A stretch of DNA of 44,312 nt from Ruminococcus sp. (GCA_021200415.1 JAJQGO010000039.1:1-44312); one strand, 5' to 3'. Numbered from the stretch's first letter, positions 23,083-34,260 are shown. Notes: a model not told the origin generated them from the sequence alone. Translations and numbers: made by a program.

Positions 23083-23196
23083 ATGAGATCGGTTATTATT
23101 ATCTCCGGTATCGTCATTATTAACGGCGCAGTCATAAACGTCTTGGACTGCCGCTGTAATTCATTCTGCCGCTTCGGCTCTGAGTCTCTTGCTTGA
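23083..23196 (+). CDS. Ile/Val-rich leader peptide of the ilvB operon
   Basis: A 37-codon ORF with GGGAGTGAG 5-8 nt upstream of ATG. Of residues 4-21, twelve are Ile, Val or Leu (MRSVIIISGIVIINGAVINV in its first 20). A Cys-containing tail follows. This is the make-up of a classical branched-chain attenuation peptide: ribosome stalling at Ile/Val codons under starvation would change leader folding. A stem-loop at 23241-23265 lies 45 nt past the stop, before ilvB. In Firmicutes this operon is more often under a T-box, as leuA is next door. The peptide itself probably has no other job. Confidence 0.8.
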   Translation: MRSVIIISGIVIINGAVINVLDCRCNSFCRFGSESLA

Positions 23197-23240
23197 GTTT
23201 TTGCGCTTTTGTGTATTGAAGCAATGATGCTTGGTTACTG

Positions 23241-23270
23241 AACCTCCGGCGGAATGTCGGAGGTTATTTT
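23241..23270 (+). terminator. Attenuator stem-loop before ilvB
   Basis: Perfect 8-bp arms AACCTCCG (23241-23248) and CGGAGGTT (23258-23265), then ATTTTG. A smaller stem AAGCA-ATGA-TGCTT lies just upstream. The T-run is short, so termination strength is uncertain. Confidence 0.65.
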
Positions 23271-23337
23271 GTATGTCCAAGACGTTAAACTCATAAAACA
23301 TTATATTAAATAACATATTATAAAGGAAGAAGAAGCT

Positions 23338-25008
23338 ATGAAGATTTCAGGAGCTAAAATTGTTGTCGAAACCCTTATCGAACAGGGCTGTGATACCGTT
23401 TTCGGTTATCCCGGAGGTCAGGTTATCAACCTCTTCGACGAGCTGTATCTCAACAGCGACCGCATAAGACATATACTCACCGCCCACGAGCAGGGCGCTT
23501 CCCACGCGGCTGACGGCTACGCAAGAGCTACGGGAAAGGTCGGCGTTTGTATCGCAACGTCAGGTCCCGGAGCAACTAACCTCGTTACGGGAATCGCTAC
23601 GTCCTATCTCGATTCGACTCCCCTTGTGGCTATTACGGGCAATGTTCCGTGCAGCCTTATCGGCAGGGACAGCTTTCAGGAGGTTGACATCGTTGGCGTG
23701 ACTATGCCTATCACGAAGCATAATTTCGTTGTCAAGGACGTAAAGGAGCTTGCGGATACCATCCGCCTTGCGTTCAAGATTGCCAAATCCGGCAGACCCG
23801 GTCCTGTTCTCGTTGATATTCCCAAGGACGTTCAGTGCGCTCTCTGCGACTTTGAGGCAAAGCCTGCCCCCGTTGTCCCCTATCCCCTCAGCTTTGCGGG
23901 TGAGGACGACCTGAAAAGGGCAGCTGAAATGATTAACGCAAGTCAGCGCCCCTACATCTACATCGGCGGCGGAATCATCGCAGGCAAGGCTTCAGATGAG
24001 GTTCTCGCCCTCGCTGAAAAAATTGACGCACCAATCGGCAGCTCTCTTATGGGACTTTCCGCAATTCCATCGGATAATAAGCGTTTCCTCGGTATGCAGG
24101 GTATGCACGGCCACTACGCTTCATCAATTGCGGAGGACGAGGCGGATCTCGTTATCGCCTGCGGAGCGCGCTTCAGCGACAGAGCTACCGGCGACAAGAA
24201 CCGTTTCTCCAAGAATTTCAAGATTATCCACATCGACATTGACGGTGCGGAGCTGAGCAAGAATATACGTGTTGAGCTGGGAATCAGCGGCGACATCAGG
24301 GACGCTCTCGCACGCCTTGCGGCTATGGTTCAGGAAACAAAGCACGACAGCTGGTCGGCACGCATCGAAGAGCTTCGCGCAGAGGAAAACCGCCGCATCA
24401 AGAGAGTTCCCGACAAGCTCGACCCCTACAGAATCGTTGACATTGCAGCTGAGGCGGCAGATGAGGATACGCTTATCGCTACGGACGTAGGTCAGCATCA
24501 GATGTGGGCTGCCCAGAGATACCCCCTCGTTAAGCCGAGAACCTTCCTCACAAGCGGCGGCCTTGGAACTATGGGCTTCGGCATGGGAGCTGCAATCGGA
24601 GCAAGCGTCGCAACAGGCAAGAAAACTATCCTCTTCACGGGTGACGGCAGCTTCGGCATGAACCTCAATGAGCTTGCAACGGCAGTTACTCTTAACTCGC
24701 CCCTCGTTATTCTCATCATGAACAACGGAGTTCTCGGCATGGTTCGCCAGTGGCAGACGCTCTTCTTCGACAAGCATTACTCAAACACAACTCTCGACAG
24801 AAAAACCGACTTCGTTAAGGTTGCGGAGGCGTTCGGAGCAAAGGGTGTCCGCGTATTTACCGCAGATGAGCTGAAATCCGCCATGAAGGACGCTCTTGCG
24901 GCAGGCTCACCGGTTGTTATCGACTGCGCTGTTGACTGCGATGAATTTGTTCTTCCTATGCTTCCCCCCGGCGGCTCGATTGACGATATTATTACGGAAA
25001 TAAACTGA
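23338..25008 (+). CDS. ilvB: Acetolactate synthase, large (catalytic) subunit
   Basis: A ThDP- and FAD-dependent enzyme that makes acetolactate (to Val/Leu) and acetohydroxybutyrate (to Ile). The 556-aa protein has the catalytic Glu51 in LTAHEQGASHAADGYAR and CIATSGPGATNLVTGI. The central domain is FAD-binding, and the C-terminal ThDP motif starts GDGSFGMNLNELATA. AAGGAAG precedes the ATG. It leads the large operon and is followed 12 nt later by its regulatory subunit. Confidence 0.97.
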   Translation: MKISGAKIVVETLIEQGCDTVFGYPGGQVINLFDELYLNSDRIRHILTAHEQGASHAADGYARATGKVGVCIATSGPGATNLVTGIATSYLDSTPLVAITGNVPCSLIGRDSFQEVDIVGVTMPITKHNFVVKDVKELADTIRLAFKIAKSGRPGPVLVDIPKDVQCALCDFEAKPAPVVPYPLSFAGEDDLKRAAEMINASQRPYIYIGGGIIAGKASDEVLALAEKIDAPIGSSLMGLSAIPSDNKRFLGMQGMHGHYASSIAEDEADLVIACGARFSDRATGDKNRFSKNFKIIHIDIDGAELSKNIRVELGISGDIRDALARLAAMVQETKHDSWSARIEELRAEENRRIKRVPDKLDPYRIVDIAAEAADEDTLIATDVGQHQMWAAQRYPLVKPRTFLTSGGLGTMGFGMGAAIGASVATGKKTILFTGDGSFGMNLNELATAVTLNSPLVILIMNNGVLGMVRQWQTLFFDKHYSNTTLDRKTDFVKVAEAFGAKGVRVFTADELKSAMKDALAAGSPVVIDCAVDCDEFVLPMLPPGGSIDDIITEIN

Positions 25009-25020
25009 GGTGAATTATCT

Positions 25021-25524
25021 ATGAACAAGAAATTTATTATTGCTGTCCTCGTTTCAAATATCTCCGGCGTTCTCTCGAGAGTTTCGGGAATGTTCACCAG
25101 AAGAGGCTTCAACATCGACAGCCTGACTGTCGGCGAAACGGAATCAAGCGATTTTTCAAGAATTACCATTGCCTTCCGCGGCGACGACTACATGAAGGAT
25201 CAGCTCATCGGTCAGCTGAATAAGCTCCATGACGTAAAAGAGGTTCAGGTTCTCGACAGCTCCGATTCGGTTATCAGGGAGCTTGTACTCATCAAGGTGA
25301 GAAATACTGCCGAATCACGACAGGACGTTATGACGGCAGTTGAGATTTTCCGCTCGAAAATCATCGACTATTCCCCGACGGCTCTATGCTGTGAGCTGAC
25401 AGGCGATTCCTCCAAAATCAACGCCTTCATTGAGCTTCTGAAGCCCTACGGCATTATCGAAATGTGCAGAACGGGTCTTGTTGCTCTCGAAAGAGGCGAA
25501 AACTCACTCAAGCCTGTGAAATAG
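25021..25524 (+). CDS. ilvN: Acetolactate synthase, small (regulatory) subunit
   Basis: The 167-aa subunit binds valine for feedback control of IlvB. It has an N-terminal ACT domain (VLVSNISGVLSRVSGMFTRR, then the NIDSLTVGETE strand) and a C-terminal half with KIIDYSPTALCCELTG. GAGGTGA lies 8 nt before the ATG. The length is that of the full-size IlvH/IlvN class. Confidence 0.96.
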   Translation: MNKKFIIAVLVSNISGVLSRVSGMFTRRGFNIDSLTVGETESSDFSRITIAFRGDDYMKDQLIGQLNKLHDVKEVQVLDSSDSVIRELVLIKVRNTAESRQDVMTAVEIFRSKIIDYSPTALCCELTGDSSKINAFIELLKPYGIIEMCRTGLVALERGENSLKPVK

Positions 25525-26634
<1,110 letters not shown>

Positions 26635-26645
26635 TTTTAATCATT

Positions 26646-26663
26646 CCCTCCCCTCGGGGAGGG
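26646..26663 (+). terminator. GC-rich hairpin after ilvC
   Basis: CCCTCCCC (26646-26653) and GGGGAGGG (26656-26663) form a tight stem 12 nt past the ilvC stop. No T-run follows. It may protect the 3' end of an ilvBNC transcript. Confidence 0.5.
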
Positions 26664-26720
26664 CAATGCTGTATACGTGCATAAGGGCGAGGGTGTTGCG
26701 GCGTCGCTCGTCCGGCGGCT

Positions 26721-26754
26721 GCTCTCCCGAAGCATCGGGGGAGCGCGCTTTTTT
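26721..26754 (+). terminator. Terminator-like hairpin between ilvC and ilvD
   Basis: Arms GCTCTCCCGA (26721-26730) and TCGGGGGAGC (26735-26744) with one mismatch and an AGCA loop, then GCGC and six T. It looks like a working intrinsic terminator inside the biosynthetic run, so ilvD onward would depend on read-through or an unseen promoter. Confidence 0.75.
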
Positions 26755-26767
26755 AGAAAGGGATTAT

Positions 26768-26884
26768 ATGAAACAATTTGTGATTTTCGCGGCGGCTCTC
26801 GTAAGCCTCCTGACGGTTCTGCTGACCTTTTTCGGCAGCAGAAAGAATGATAACAACACGCATACACAGGATAAAAATATATAA
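26768..26884 (+). CDS. Small single-pass membrane protein, function unknown
   Basis: A 38-aa ORF starts at ATG 26768 with AAAGGGA about 5 nt upstream. It has one strongly hydrophobic segment (about 3-23, FVIFAAALVSLLTVLLTFFG) and then a polar tail SRKNDNNTHTQDKNI. It sits between ilvC and ilvD, right after a terminator-like hairpin, and 38 nt before ilvD. I do not recognise a family. Small subunit, regulator of a transporter, or a chance ORF are all open, though the ribosome site and the membrane-helix pattern favour a real gene. Confidence 0.55.
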   Translation: MKQFVIFAAALVSLLTVLLTFFGSRKNDNNTHTQDKNI

Positions 26885-26922
26885 CATTGACATAAATACA
26901 AATAATTATGAGGTGAAATAAA

Positions 26923-28590
26923 TTGAGCAGCAATTTTTTCTGCGACGGAGTTGAAAAAGCTCCCCAGCGTTCGCTTTTCAACGCTCTCGGTCACACCGAT
27001 GAGGAAATGCACAGACCTCTCGTAGGCATTGTTTCCTCCTACAACGAAATCGTGCCGGGTCACATGAATATTGACAAAATCGTCGAGGCTGTAAAGCTCG
27101 GCGTCGCAATGGGCGGCGGAACACCTGTTGTTTTCCCCGCAATCGCTGTCTGCGACGGCATTGCAATGGGTCACAAGGGCATGAAATATTCCCTCGTGAC
27201 ACGCGACCTTATTGCCGATTCCACGGAATGTATGGCTCTTGCCCATCATTTTGACGCCCTCGTTATGATACCCAACTGCGACAAGAACGTCCCCGGACTT
27301 CTCATGGCTGCCGCACGTATCAACGTGCCCACAATTTTCGTAAGCGGCGGCCCGATGCTGGCAGGTCACGTCAAGGGCAGCAAGACGAGCCTTTCCTCCA
27401 TGTTTGAGGCTGTCGGAGCTTACACGGCAGGAAAAATGTCCGAGGAGGACGTGAAGGACTACGAAAACCACGCCTGCCCCACCTGCGGCTCATGCTCGGG
27501 TATGTATACGGCAAATTCCATGAACTGCCTGACGGAGGTTCTCGGAATGGGTCTGCGCGGCAACGGAACTATACCGGCTGTATATTCCGAGAGAATCAAG
27601 CTTGCCAAGATGGCAGGTATGCAGGTTATGGAGCTGTACAGGAAAAACATCAGACCGCTTGATATTATGACGGAAAAGGCATTCCGGAACGCCCTGACTG
27701 CTGATATGGCTCTCGGCTGCTCCACGAACAGTATGCTTCATCTTCCCGCAATCGCAAATGAATGCGGAATCAGCATAAATCTCGACATGGCAAACGAAAT
27801 CAGCGCTAAAACCCCGAATATCTGCCATCTCGCTCCGGCAGGACACACCTACATGGAGGATCTCAACGAGGCAGGCGGCGTTTATGCCGTCCTGAACGAG
27901 CTTTCCAAGAAGAACCTCATCAATCTGGACTGCATGACCTGCACGGGCAAGACCGTAGGCGAAAATATTACAGGCTGTATAAACCGTGACCCCGATACAA
28001 TTCGTCCCATCGACAATCCCTACAGCGAAACGGGCGGAATTGCCGTACTCAGCGGAAATCTCGCACCTGACAAATGCGTCGTCAAGAGAAGCGCCGTTGC
28101 TCCCGAAATGCTCGTCCACAGAGGCCCTGCTAAGGTTTTCGACAGCGAGGAGGAGGCTATCAAGGTCATCTACGAGGGCGGTGTCAAGGCAGGAGATGTT
28201 GTCGTTATCCGCTATGAAGGCCCTGCAGGCGGCCCCGGCATGAGAGAGATGCTCTCCCCCACATCGGCAATTCAGGGTGCAGGACTTGGCTCGTCTGTTG
28301 CGCTCATCACGGACGGAAGATTCTCCGGAGCAACCCGCGGAGCTGCTATCGGTCACGTTTCCCCCGAAGCCGCAAACGGCGGCACTATCGCTTACGTCAA
28401 GGACGGCGATATGATTTCAATTGATATTCCCAACTACAGCATTACTCTTGAGGTTTCCGACGAGGAGCTTGAGGAGCGCAGAAAGACTATGTCTGTCAAA
28501 AAGAAGGAAAATATTACAGGCTACCTTAAACGCTATGCGGCTATGGTTTCCTCGGCGGACAAGGGAGCTATCATAAACAGAAAGGACTGA
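26923..28590 (+). CDS. ilvD: Dihydroxy-acid dehydratase
   Basis: IlvD dehydrates dihydroxy-acids to 2-keto acids using an Fe-S cluster. The 555-aa protein shows the cluster cysteines in [23 protein letters not shown] and [18 protein letters not shown], and the C-terminal [20 protein letters not shown]. The start is TTG, 6 nt after AGGTGA; no ATG near the N-terminus fits the family start. Six nt separate it from leuC. Confidence 0.97.
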   Translation: MSSNFFCDGVEKAPQRSLFNALGHTDEEMHRPLVGIVSSYNEIVPGHMNIDKIVEAVKLGVAMGGGTPVVFPAIAVCDGIAMGHKGMKYSLVTRDLIADSTECMALAHHFDALVMIPNCDKNVPGLLMAAARINVPTIFVSGGPMLAGHVKGSKTSLSSMFEAVGAYTAGKMSEEDVKDYENHACPTCGSCSGMYTANSMNCLTEVLGMGLRGNGTIPAVYSERIKLAKMAGMQVMELYRKNIRPLDIMTEKAFRNALTADMALGCSTNSMLHLPAIANECGISINLDMANEISAKTPNICHLAPAGHTYMEDLNEAGGVYAVLNELSKKNLINLDCMTCTGKTVGENITGCINRDPDTIRPIDNPYSETGGIAVLSGNLAPDKCVVKRSAVAPEMLVHRGPAKVFDSEEEAIKVIYEGGVKAGDVVVIRYEGPAGGPGMREMLSPTSAIQGAGLGSSVALITDGRFSGATRGAAIGHVSPEAANGGTIAYVKDGDMISIDIPNYSITLEVSDEELEERRKTMSVKKKENITGYLKRYAAMVSSADKGAIINRKD

Positions 28591-28595
28591 TTAAC

Positions 28596-29861
28596 ATGGG
28601 TATGACAATGACTCAGAAGATACTGGCGGCTCATGCGGGGCTTGATTCGGTTCAGGCAGGTCAGCTTATTCTCGCAAAGCTTGACAGGGTTCTCGGCAAC
28701 GATATTACATCACCTGTCGCAATAAAGGAGTTCTCGAAGCTTGACAGGGACGATGTTTTCGACAAGGAAAAGGTTACGATGGTCATGGATCATTTTGCCC
28801 CCAACAAGGACATCAAGGCTGCCGAGCAGTGCAAAATGTGCCGTGATTTCTGCGGCGAAAAGGAGATTACACATTTCTATGACGCAGGTCAGATGGGTAT
28901 CGAACACGCGCTCCTCCCCGAAAAAGGTCTTGTTACCGCAGGAGATGCCGTAATCGGAGCAGACTCCCACACCTGCACATACGGTGCGCTGGGAGCATTC
29001 TCGACAGGCGTCGGCTCGACGGATATGGCATGCGGCATGGCAATCGGCAAGGCTTGGTTCAAGGTTCCCTCCGCAATAAAATTCAATCTGACGGGCAAGC
29101 TGAACAAATACGTTTCGGGCAAGGATGTTATCCTCCACATTATCGGAAAAATCGGCGTTGACGGTGCGCTTTACCGCTCGATGGAATTTGCAGGCGAGGG
29201 CGTTGCGGAGCTTTCCATGAGCGACCGTCTCTGCATTTCCAACATGGCTATTGAGGCAGGAGCTAAAAACGGCATTTTCCCTGTTGACGGCATAACCATC
29301 GCGTATCTGAAGGAGCATGGAGCTGCCGAGCCGAAAATCTATGCGGCTGACGAGGATGCCGAATACGATGAGGTAATTGAAATCAATCTTTCTGACATCA
29401 CGCCTACCGTGTCCTTTCCCCACCTTCCCGAAAACGCCAGAACCTTCGATGAAATCGGCGATATTAAAATCGATCAGGTTGTTATCGGATCATGCACAAA
29501 CGGAAGACTCGAGGATCTTTATACCGCCGCTGAAATAATGAAGGGCAAAAAATGCGCTAAGAACGTACGTGTTATCGTCATTCCCGCAACACAGCAGATT
29601 TACCTTGAGGCTATGGAACAGGGTCTGCTGAAAATATTCATCGAAAGCGGAGCTGTCGTTTCAACTCCCACCTGCGGTCCATGCCTTGGCGGATACATGG
29701 GAATCCTCGCAAAGGGCGAACGTGCCGTTGCCACAACAAACAGAAATTTCGTAGGCAGAATGGGTCACCCTGAATCGGAGGTCTATCTCGCAAGCCCTGC
29801 CGTTGCCGCAGCAAGCGCAATTACAGGCAAAATATCAAGTCCCGAGGAGGTTATGGAGTAA
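28596..29861 (+). CDS. leuC: 3-isopropylmalate dehydratase, large subunit
   Basis: It isomerises 2- to 3-isopropylmalate together with LeuD. The 421-aa protein belongs to the shorter LeuC/homoaconitase-like class. 4Fe-4S ligands lie in [10 protein letters not shown] and [26 protein letters not shown] is also conserved. The start ATG has AAAGGA about 11 nt upstream; a second ATG two codons later is possible. It overlaps leuD by one base (TAATG), implying coupled translation. Confidence 0.96.
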   Translation: MGMTMTQKILAAHAGLDSVQAGQLILAKLDRVLGNDITSPVAIKEFSKLDRDDVFDKEKVTMVMDHFAPNKDIKAAEQCKMCRDFCGEKEITHFYDAGQMGIEHALLPEKGLVTAGDAVIGADSHTCTYGALGAFSTGVGSTDMACGMAIGKAWFKVPSAIKFNLTGKLNKYVSGKDVILHIIGKIGVDGALYRSMEFAGEGVAELSMSDRLCISNMAIEAGAKNGIFPVDGITIAYLKEHGAAEPKIYAADEDAEYDEVIEINLSDITPTVSFPHLPENARTFDEIGDIKIDQVVIGSCTNGRLEDLYTAAEIMKGKKCAKNVRVIVIPATQQIYLEAMEQGLLKIFIESGAVVSTPTCGPCLGGYMGILAKGERAVATTNRNFVGRMGHPESEVYLASPAVAAASAITGKISSPEEVME

Positions 29862-30355
29862 TGGAAGTCAAGGGCAAGGTTATAAAATACGGCGATAACG
29901 TGGATACGGACGTTATCATTCCCGCAAGGTATCTCAACACAAGCGATCATGCGGAGCTTGCTTCACACTGCATGGAGGATCTCGACACAACCTTCGTTAC
30001 ACGTGTGGAAAAGGGCGATATTATGGTTGCAGGGCAGAACTTCGGCTGCGGCTCGTCAAGAGAGCACGCTCCCATCGCCATCAAGGCAAGCGGAATTTCC
30101 CTTGTAATCGCAAAAAGCTTCGCAAGAATCTTCTACAGGAACTCCATTAACATCGGTCTGCCGATTATCGAATGTCCCGAAGCAGCGGAGGATATTTCCG
30201 AGGGCGATATTCTCGAGGTAGACTGCGGCAGGGGCGTTATACGCAACATCACAACAGGCAAAACATATGAAACGCTGCCGTTCCCCGATTTCATTCAGGG
30301 AATTATTGAGGACGGCGGACTTATCGCTTCAATTGCCAACAACAGACTTAAATAA
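29861..30355 (+). CDS. leuD: 3-isopropylmalate dehydratase, small subunit
   Basis: The 164-aa swivel domain partner of LeuC. It has [15 protein letters not shown] near the start, the substrate-binding loop [16 protein letters not shown], and [17 protein letters not shown]. The ATG overlaps the leuC stop. The short length matches the LeuCD type paired with a 420-aa LeuC. Confidence 0.96.
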   Translation: MEVKGKVIKYGDNVDTDVIIPARYLNTSDHAELASHCMEDLDTTFVTRVEKGDIMVAGQNFGCGSSREHAPIAIKASGISLVIAKSFARIFYRNSINIGLPIIECPEAAEDISEGDILEVDCGRGVIRNITTGKTYETLPFPDFIQGIIEDGGLIASIANNRLK

Positions 30356-30368
30356 AGGAGAACCTTAA

Positions 30369-31442
30369 ATGGAATTTAATATTGCACTCCTGAAGGGCGA
30401 CGGCATCGGCCCTGAAATCGTGGATTCGGCTGTCGCAGTTCTGGAAAGGACAGCGGAAAAATTCGGACACAAATTCAGCTTCACACCATATCTCATAGGC
30501 GGCTGCGCATTTGACGCCGCAGGCGTTCCTCTTCCGCAGGAAACAGTTGACGGCTGTCTTGCAAGCGACAGCGTGCTCCTCGGAGCTGTCGGCGGCCCGA
30601 AGTGGGATAATCTTCCGGGAAATATGCGTCCCGAAAAGGCGCTCCTCGGAATACGCTCAGCACTGGGACTTTTCACAAATCTTCGTCCTGCAAAGCTCTA
30701 TCCTGCGCTCAGGGACGCTTCGCCCCTCCGTGCCGATATTGTATCACAGGGCTTCGATATTATGATTGTCCGTGAGCTTACAGGCGGAATCTACTTCGGC
30801 GAAAGAGGCAAGCGCACAGGCAAATACGGCGAGGAGGCTTACGATACAGAAGCATACAGCCGCATGGAAATCGAGAGAATCGGCAGAGTTGCCTTTGATA
30901 CGGCAATGAAGCGTAATAAGAAGCTCACCAGCATCGACAAGGCAAATGTTCTCGAAACATCACGCCTCTGGAGAGAAATCATGCACAAAATGTCCGAGGA
31001 GTATCCGGAGGTTGAATACTCCGATATGCTCGTTGACAACGCGGCTATGCAGCTTGTGAGAAATCCGCGTCAGTTTGACGTTATCGTTACATCAAATATG
31101 TTCGGGGACATTCTCTCCGATGAGGCTTCGCAGATTACAGGCTCAATCGGTATGCTGGCTTCCGCTTCACTGGGAGCTTCAACACGCGGAATGTACGAAC
31201 CGATTCACGGCTCGGCACCTGACATTGCAGGTCAGAACAAGGCTAACCCGATTGCTACGGTTCTTTCGGCAGCTATGATGCTCCGCTACTCCTTCAGTCT
31301 TGCAAAGGAGGCTGACGCAATTGAAGCGGCTGTTGACAGCGTTCTTGCGGCAGGCTACAGAACTGCCGATCTTCTGGGCGGAGCAGAGGGAACTCCCCTT
31401 TCCTGCACGGAAATGACGGAAAAGATAATCGAGGCGCTGTAA
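30369..31442 (+). CDS. leuB: 3-isopropylmalate dehydrogenase
   Basis: NAD-dependent oxidative decarboxylation of 3-isopropylmalate to the leucine 2-keto acid. The 357-aa protein opens with [16 protein letters not shown] and has the substrate motifs [11 protein letters not shown] and [14 protein letters not shown]. It also has the metal-binding [16 protein letters not shown] and [21 protein letters not shown] precedes the ATG. The next gene starts 3 nt after its stop. Confidence 0.97.
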   Translation: MEFNIALLKGDGIGPEIVDSAVAVLERTAEKFGHKFSFTPYLIGGCAFDAAGVPLPQETVDGCLASDSVLLGAVGGPKWDNLPGNMRPEKALLGIRSALGLFTNLRPAKLYPALRDASPLRADIVSQGFDIMIVRELTGGIYFGERGKRTGKYGEEAYDTEAYSRMEIERIGRVAFDTAMKRNKKLTSIDKANVLETSRLWREIMHKMSEEYPEVEYSDMLVDNAAMQLVRNPRQFDVIVTSNMFGDILSDEASQITGSIGMLASASLGASTRGMYEPIHGSAPDIAGQNKANPIATVLSAAMMLRYSFSLAKEADAIEAAVDSVLAAGYRTADLLGGAEGTPLSCTEMTEKIIEAL

Positions 31443-31445
31443 TTC

Positions 31446-32639
31446 ATGAACGAAAAACTGAAACGTCTGAGCTGCGGTCTGAATTCCCTTGCCGTTTTCC
31501 GCAATCTGCTTGATGATGATATGATAAGGCTTCTGCGGCGTGAGCTTGAGGGCGGCTCGGACGATACTTCCGTAAGGATTTACAACTATTCGGAATTTGT
31601 TGCGGCTCTCTACCGCAAGAGTGTGAGCTTCAGCGAATATGTTCTGAAGGCTGTTCTGGAGGACGAGAATTTCTACATCGCAGGCAAGGCGCAGGGTAAG
31701 AGCTTTCCACAGTATATTGAGGACGCTGTTGAAAATGAGCTGATGATTTTGCAGGAGGCTTCACGGCTGACGCCGGAGGAGCTTATTGCCGATATTGACA
31801 CGGGCATAGCTCTCCCCAAGTGGGAAATATCGGAAATCGACTTTGCCTCGGAATACCGCAGCAGAATCGAAAGCATCGGAAAATACGGCTACGGAAGATA
31901 TGCTCAGAATAAAATGTTCATTCTCAAAAACGGCGAAACGGTTCCAGTCAGATACCCCGATACGCAGCGGCTTTCGGAGCTTTACGGCTATGAGCGTGAG
32001 AGGAAGGCTGTCATCGACAACACACTCGCGCTTCTTCGGGGCAGACCTGCGCAGAACGTTCTCCTCTATGGGGACGCAGGCACAGGAAAATCCTCCACGG
32101 TCAAGGCAATCGTCAACGAATACGCCGATGAGGGACTCCGCCTGATTGAGGTCACAAAGGAACAGCTTCGGGATATTCCCCACATAATCGACAGCATAAG
32201 CAAAAATCCGCTGAAATTCATACTCTTTATCGACGACCTTTCATTCTCCTCCGACGACGACTGCTTCGGTGCGCTCAAGGCGACTCTCGAAGGCTCTGTT
32301 TCGGCGCGTGAGGACAACATCGCAATCTACGCCACAAGCAACCGCCGCCATCTGGTCAAGGAGAGCTTCTCCGACCGTGAAGGGGACGATATTCACAGAA
32401 ACGATACGATTCAGGAGCTTATTTCCCTTTCCGCAAGATTCGGTCTGACGGTATGCTTCTCGAAGCCCGATAAAAAGGCGTATCTTAACATCGTTTCGGA
32501 GCTTGCGAAGAAAAGGGGAATCGACATGGACGCTGACGAGCTTGCAGTCAAGGCGGAGGCATTTGCTCTTCGGGGCAGCGGACGTTCCGCACGCACGGCA
32601 AAGCAGTTCGTGAATCAGCTGGTAAATGACATGAAATAG
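31446..32639 (+). CDS. DUF815-family AAA+ ATPase
   Basis: A 397-aa protein with a helical N-terminal half (about 1-165) and a C-terminal AAA+ module. Walker A is YGDAGTGKSS (Lys215), Walker B is FILFIDDLSF (Asp263, Asp264), sensor-1 is YATSNRRHL, and an arginine-rich region SGRSARTAKQFVNQL lies at the end. This is the DUF815 family, whose cellular role is not established to my knowledge. It follows leuB by 3 nt and precedes ilvA by 23 nt, so it is very likely co-transcribed with branched-chain genes. A chaperone or remodelling task is a guess. Confidence 0.85.
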   Translation: MNEKLKRLSCGLNSLAVFRNLLDDDMIRLLRRELEGGSDDTSVRIYNYSEFVAALYRKSVSFSEYVLKAVLEDENFYIAGKAQGKSFPQYIEDAVENELMILQEASRLTPEELIADIDTGIALPKWEISEIDFASEYRSRIESIGKYGYGRYAQNKMFILKNGETVPVRYPDTQRLSELYGYERERKAVIDNTLALLRGRPAQNVLLYGDAGTGKSSTVKAIVNEYADEGLRLIEVTKEQLRDIPHIIDSISKNPLKFILFIDDLSFSSDDDCFGALKATLEGSVSAREDNIAIYATSNRRHLVKESFSDREGDDIHRNDTIQELISLSARFGLTVCFSKPDKKAYLNIVSELAKKRGIDMDADELAVKAEAFALRGSGRSARTAKQFVNQLVNDMK

Positions 32640-32662
32640 CAATATATTCGGAGGTTTTAAAA

Positions 32663-33859
32663 ATGCTCACTCTCGACAAAATATATCACGCAAAATATAT
32701 ACTTAAACCGGTTATCAGGGAAACTGATATTATCCACGCACCCAACATCAACCCTGAATCGGAAATCTACCTCAAAACCGAAAATCTGCAAATCACAGGT
32801 TCATTCAAGGTCAGAGGCGCATATTATCGAATGTCCCAGCTTACGGACGAGGAAAAGGCAAAGGGCGTTATCGCCTGTTCCGCAGGAAATCACGCGCAGG
32901 GCGTTGCGCTTGCGGCTGCCAAAAACGGCATCAGATCCATAATCTGTCTGCCGGACGGCGCTCCCATCTCCAAGGTGGAGGCTACAAAGAGCTACGGTGC
33001 GGAGGTCTGCCTTGTGAAGGGCGTTTACGACGACGCATATGCTGAAGCTCTCCGTCAGCGTGACGAATACGGCTACACGTTCATTCATCCCTTCGACGAC
33101 GAAAACGTAATTGCGGGTCAGGGAACAATCGGTCTGGAGCTTGTTGAGCAGCTGCCCGACCTTGACGCAGTTATCGTGCCCATTGGCGGCGGCGGACTTA
33201 TATCGGGTCTTGCCTTCGCAGTCAAGAGCCTTAACCCGAAAATCAAGGTCTACGGCGTTCAGGCTTCGGGAGCGCCGAGTATGTTCAATTCCGTTCATGA
33301 CGGACATATCGAGTGTCTGGACAGCGTCTCCACGATTGCCGACGGAATCGCCGTCAAGGAGCCGGGCGAGAATACATTCAAGTACTGCTCCGAATACGTG
33401 GACGAAATCGTTACGGTTACAGACGATGAAATTTCAGCCGCAATTCTTGCCCTCATGGAGCAGCAGAAGATGGTGACGGAGGGCGCAGGAGCAGTTTCAG
33501 TTGCTGCGGCAATGTTCAACAAGGTGCCTGTCAAGGGCAAAAAGGTCGTGTGCCTCCTTTCGGGAGGAAACATCGACGTCACGATTCTTTCGAGAGTCAT
33601 CAAGCGTGGTCTGCTCATGTCGGGCCGCTCCTACTCAATGAATATCGAGCTTATCGACAAGCCCGGTCAGCTCATGGACGTTTCAAGGATTATCGCTCAG
33701 CTTGGGGGCAACGTCACTTCAATTCACCACGAGCGTGCAAACGAGGGTTCGGCTGTCAACGGCTGCTACCTGAGAATCGTCCTCGAAACGAGAAATTACG
33801 AGCATATCACCGAAATCAGGAAGGCTCTTCAGGATAACGGATTCAAAATTGTAGATTAA
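32663..33859 (+). CDS. ilvA: Threonine ammonia-lyase (threonine deaminase)
   Basis: A PLP enzyme turning threonine into 2-ketobutyrate, the isoleucine precursor. The 398-aa protein has the PLP lysine in TGSFKVRGAYY (Lys49), SAGNHAQGVALAA, the phosphate loop PIGGGGLISG and LSGGNIDVT. A single C-terminal ACT domain (about 325-398) opens NIELIDKPGQLMDV. This short one-ACT form occurs in both biosynthetic and TdcB-like enzymes. The operon context favours isoleucine synthesis. The start ATG has GGAGG upstream. Confidence 0.94.
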   Translation: MLTLDKIYHAKYILKPVIRETDIIHAPNINPESEIYLKTENLQITGSFKVRGAYYRMSQLTDEEKAKGVIACSAGNHAQGVALAAAKNGIRSIICLPDGAPISKVEATKSYGAEVCLVKGVYDDAYAEALRQRDEYGYTFIHPFDDENVIAGQGTIGLELVEQLPDLDAVIVPIGGGGLISGLAFAVKSLNPKIKVYGVQASGAPSMFNSVHDGHIECLDSVSTIADGIAVKEPGENTFKYCSEYVDEIVTVTDDEISAAILALMEQQKMVTEGAGAVSVAAAMFNKVPVKGKKVVCLLSGGNIDVTILSRVIKRGLLMSGRSYSMNIELIDKPGQLMDVSRIIAQLGGNVTSIHHERANEGSAVNGCYLRIVLETRNYEHITEIRKALQDNGFKIVD

Positions 33860-33885
33860 GAAAATTATACAGGAGGTATAAAATT

Positions 33886-34257
33886 ATGGAGAAGATACAT
33901 ACAAATAACGCACCTGCGGCAGTTGGCCCGTACTCACAGGCTGTCGTTTCGGGCGGAATGGTTTACACATCAGGTCAGATTGCTATAAATCCTGCCACAA
34001 ATACCGTGGAATGTAACGATATACAGGGACAAACCGAGCAGATCATGAAGAATCTCGGAGAGGTTCTCAAGGCGGCAGGATCCTCTTTCGAAAAGGCAGT
34101 CAAGACAACGTGCTTCCTTGCGGATATGGGTGACTTCGCAGCGTTCAACGAAATATACGGAAAGTATTTTACTTCACTTCCCGCAAGAAGCTGCGTGGCC
34201 GTGAAAACTCTCCCCAAAAACGTCCTCGCGGAAGTCGAGGTAATTGCGGAGGTTTGA
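33886..34257 (+). CDS. ridA: RidA family enamine/imine deaminase
   Basis: RidA hydrolyses reactive enamine/imine products of PLP dehydratases such as IlvA, protecting other PLP enzymes. The 123-aa protein shows AVGPYSQAVVSGGMVYTSGQI at its N-terminus (split here: AVGPYSQ and YTSGQI are the key parts) and the catalytic Arg in LPARSCVAV (about Arg105). The end is AEVEVIAEV. AGGAGG precedes the ATG. Position directly after ilvA matches the known metabolic link. Confidence 0.95.
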   Translation: MEKIHTNNAPAAVGPYSQAVVSGGMVYTSGQIAINPATNTVECNDIQGQTEQIMKNLGEVLKAAGSSFEKAVKTTCFLADMGDFAAFNEIYGKYFTSLPARSCVAVKTLPKNVLAEVEVIAEV

Positions 34258-34260
34258 TTT

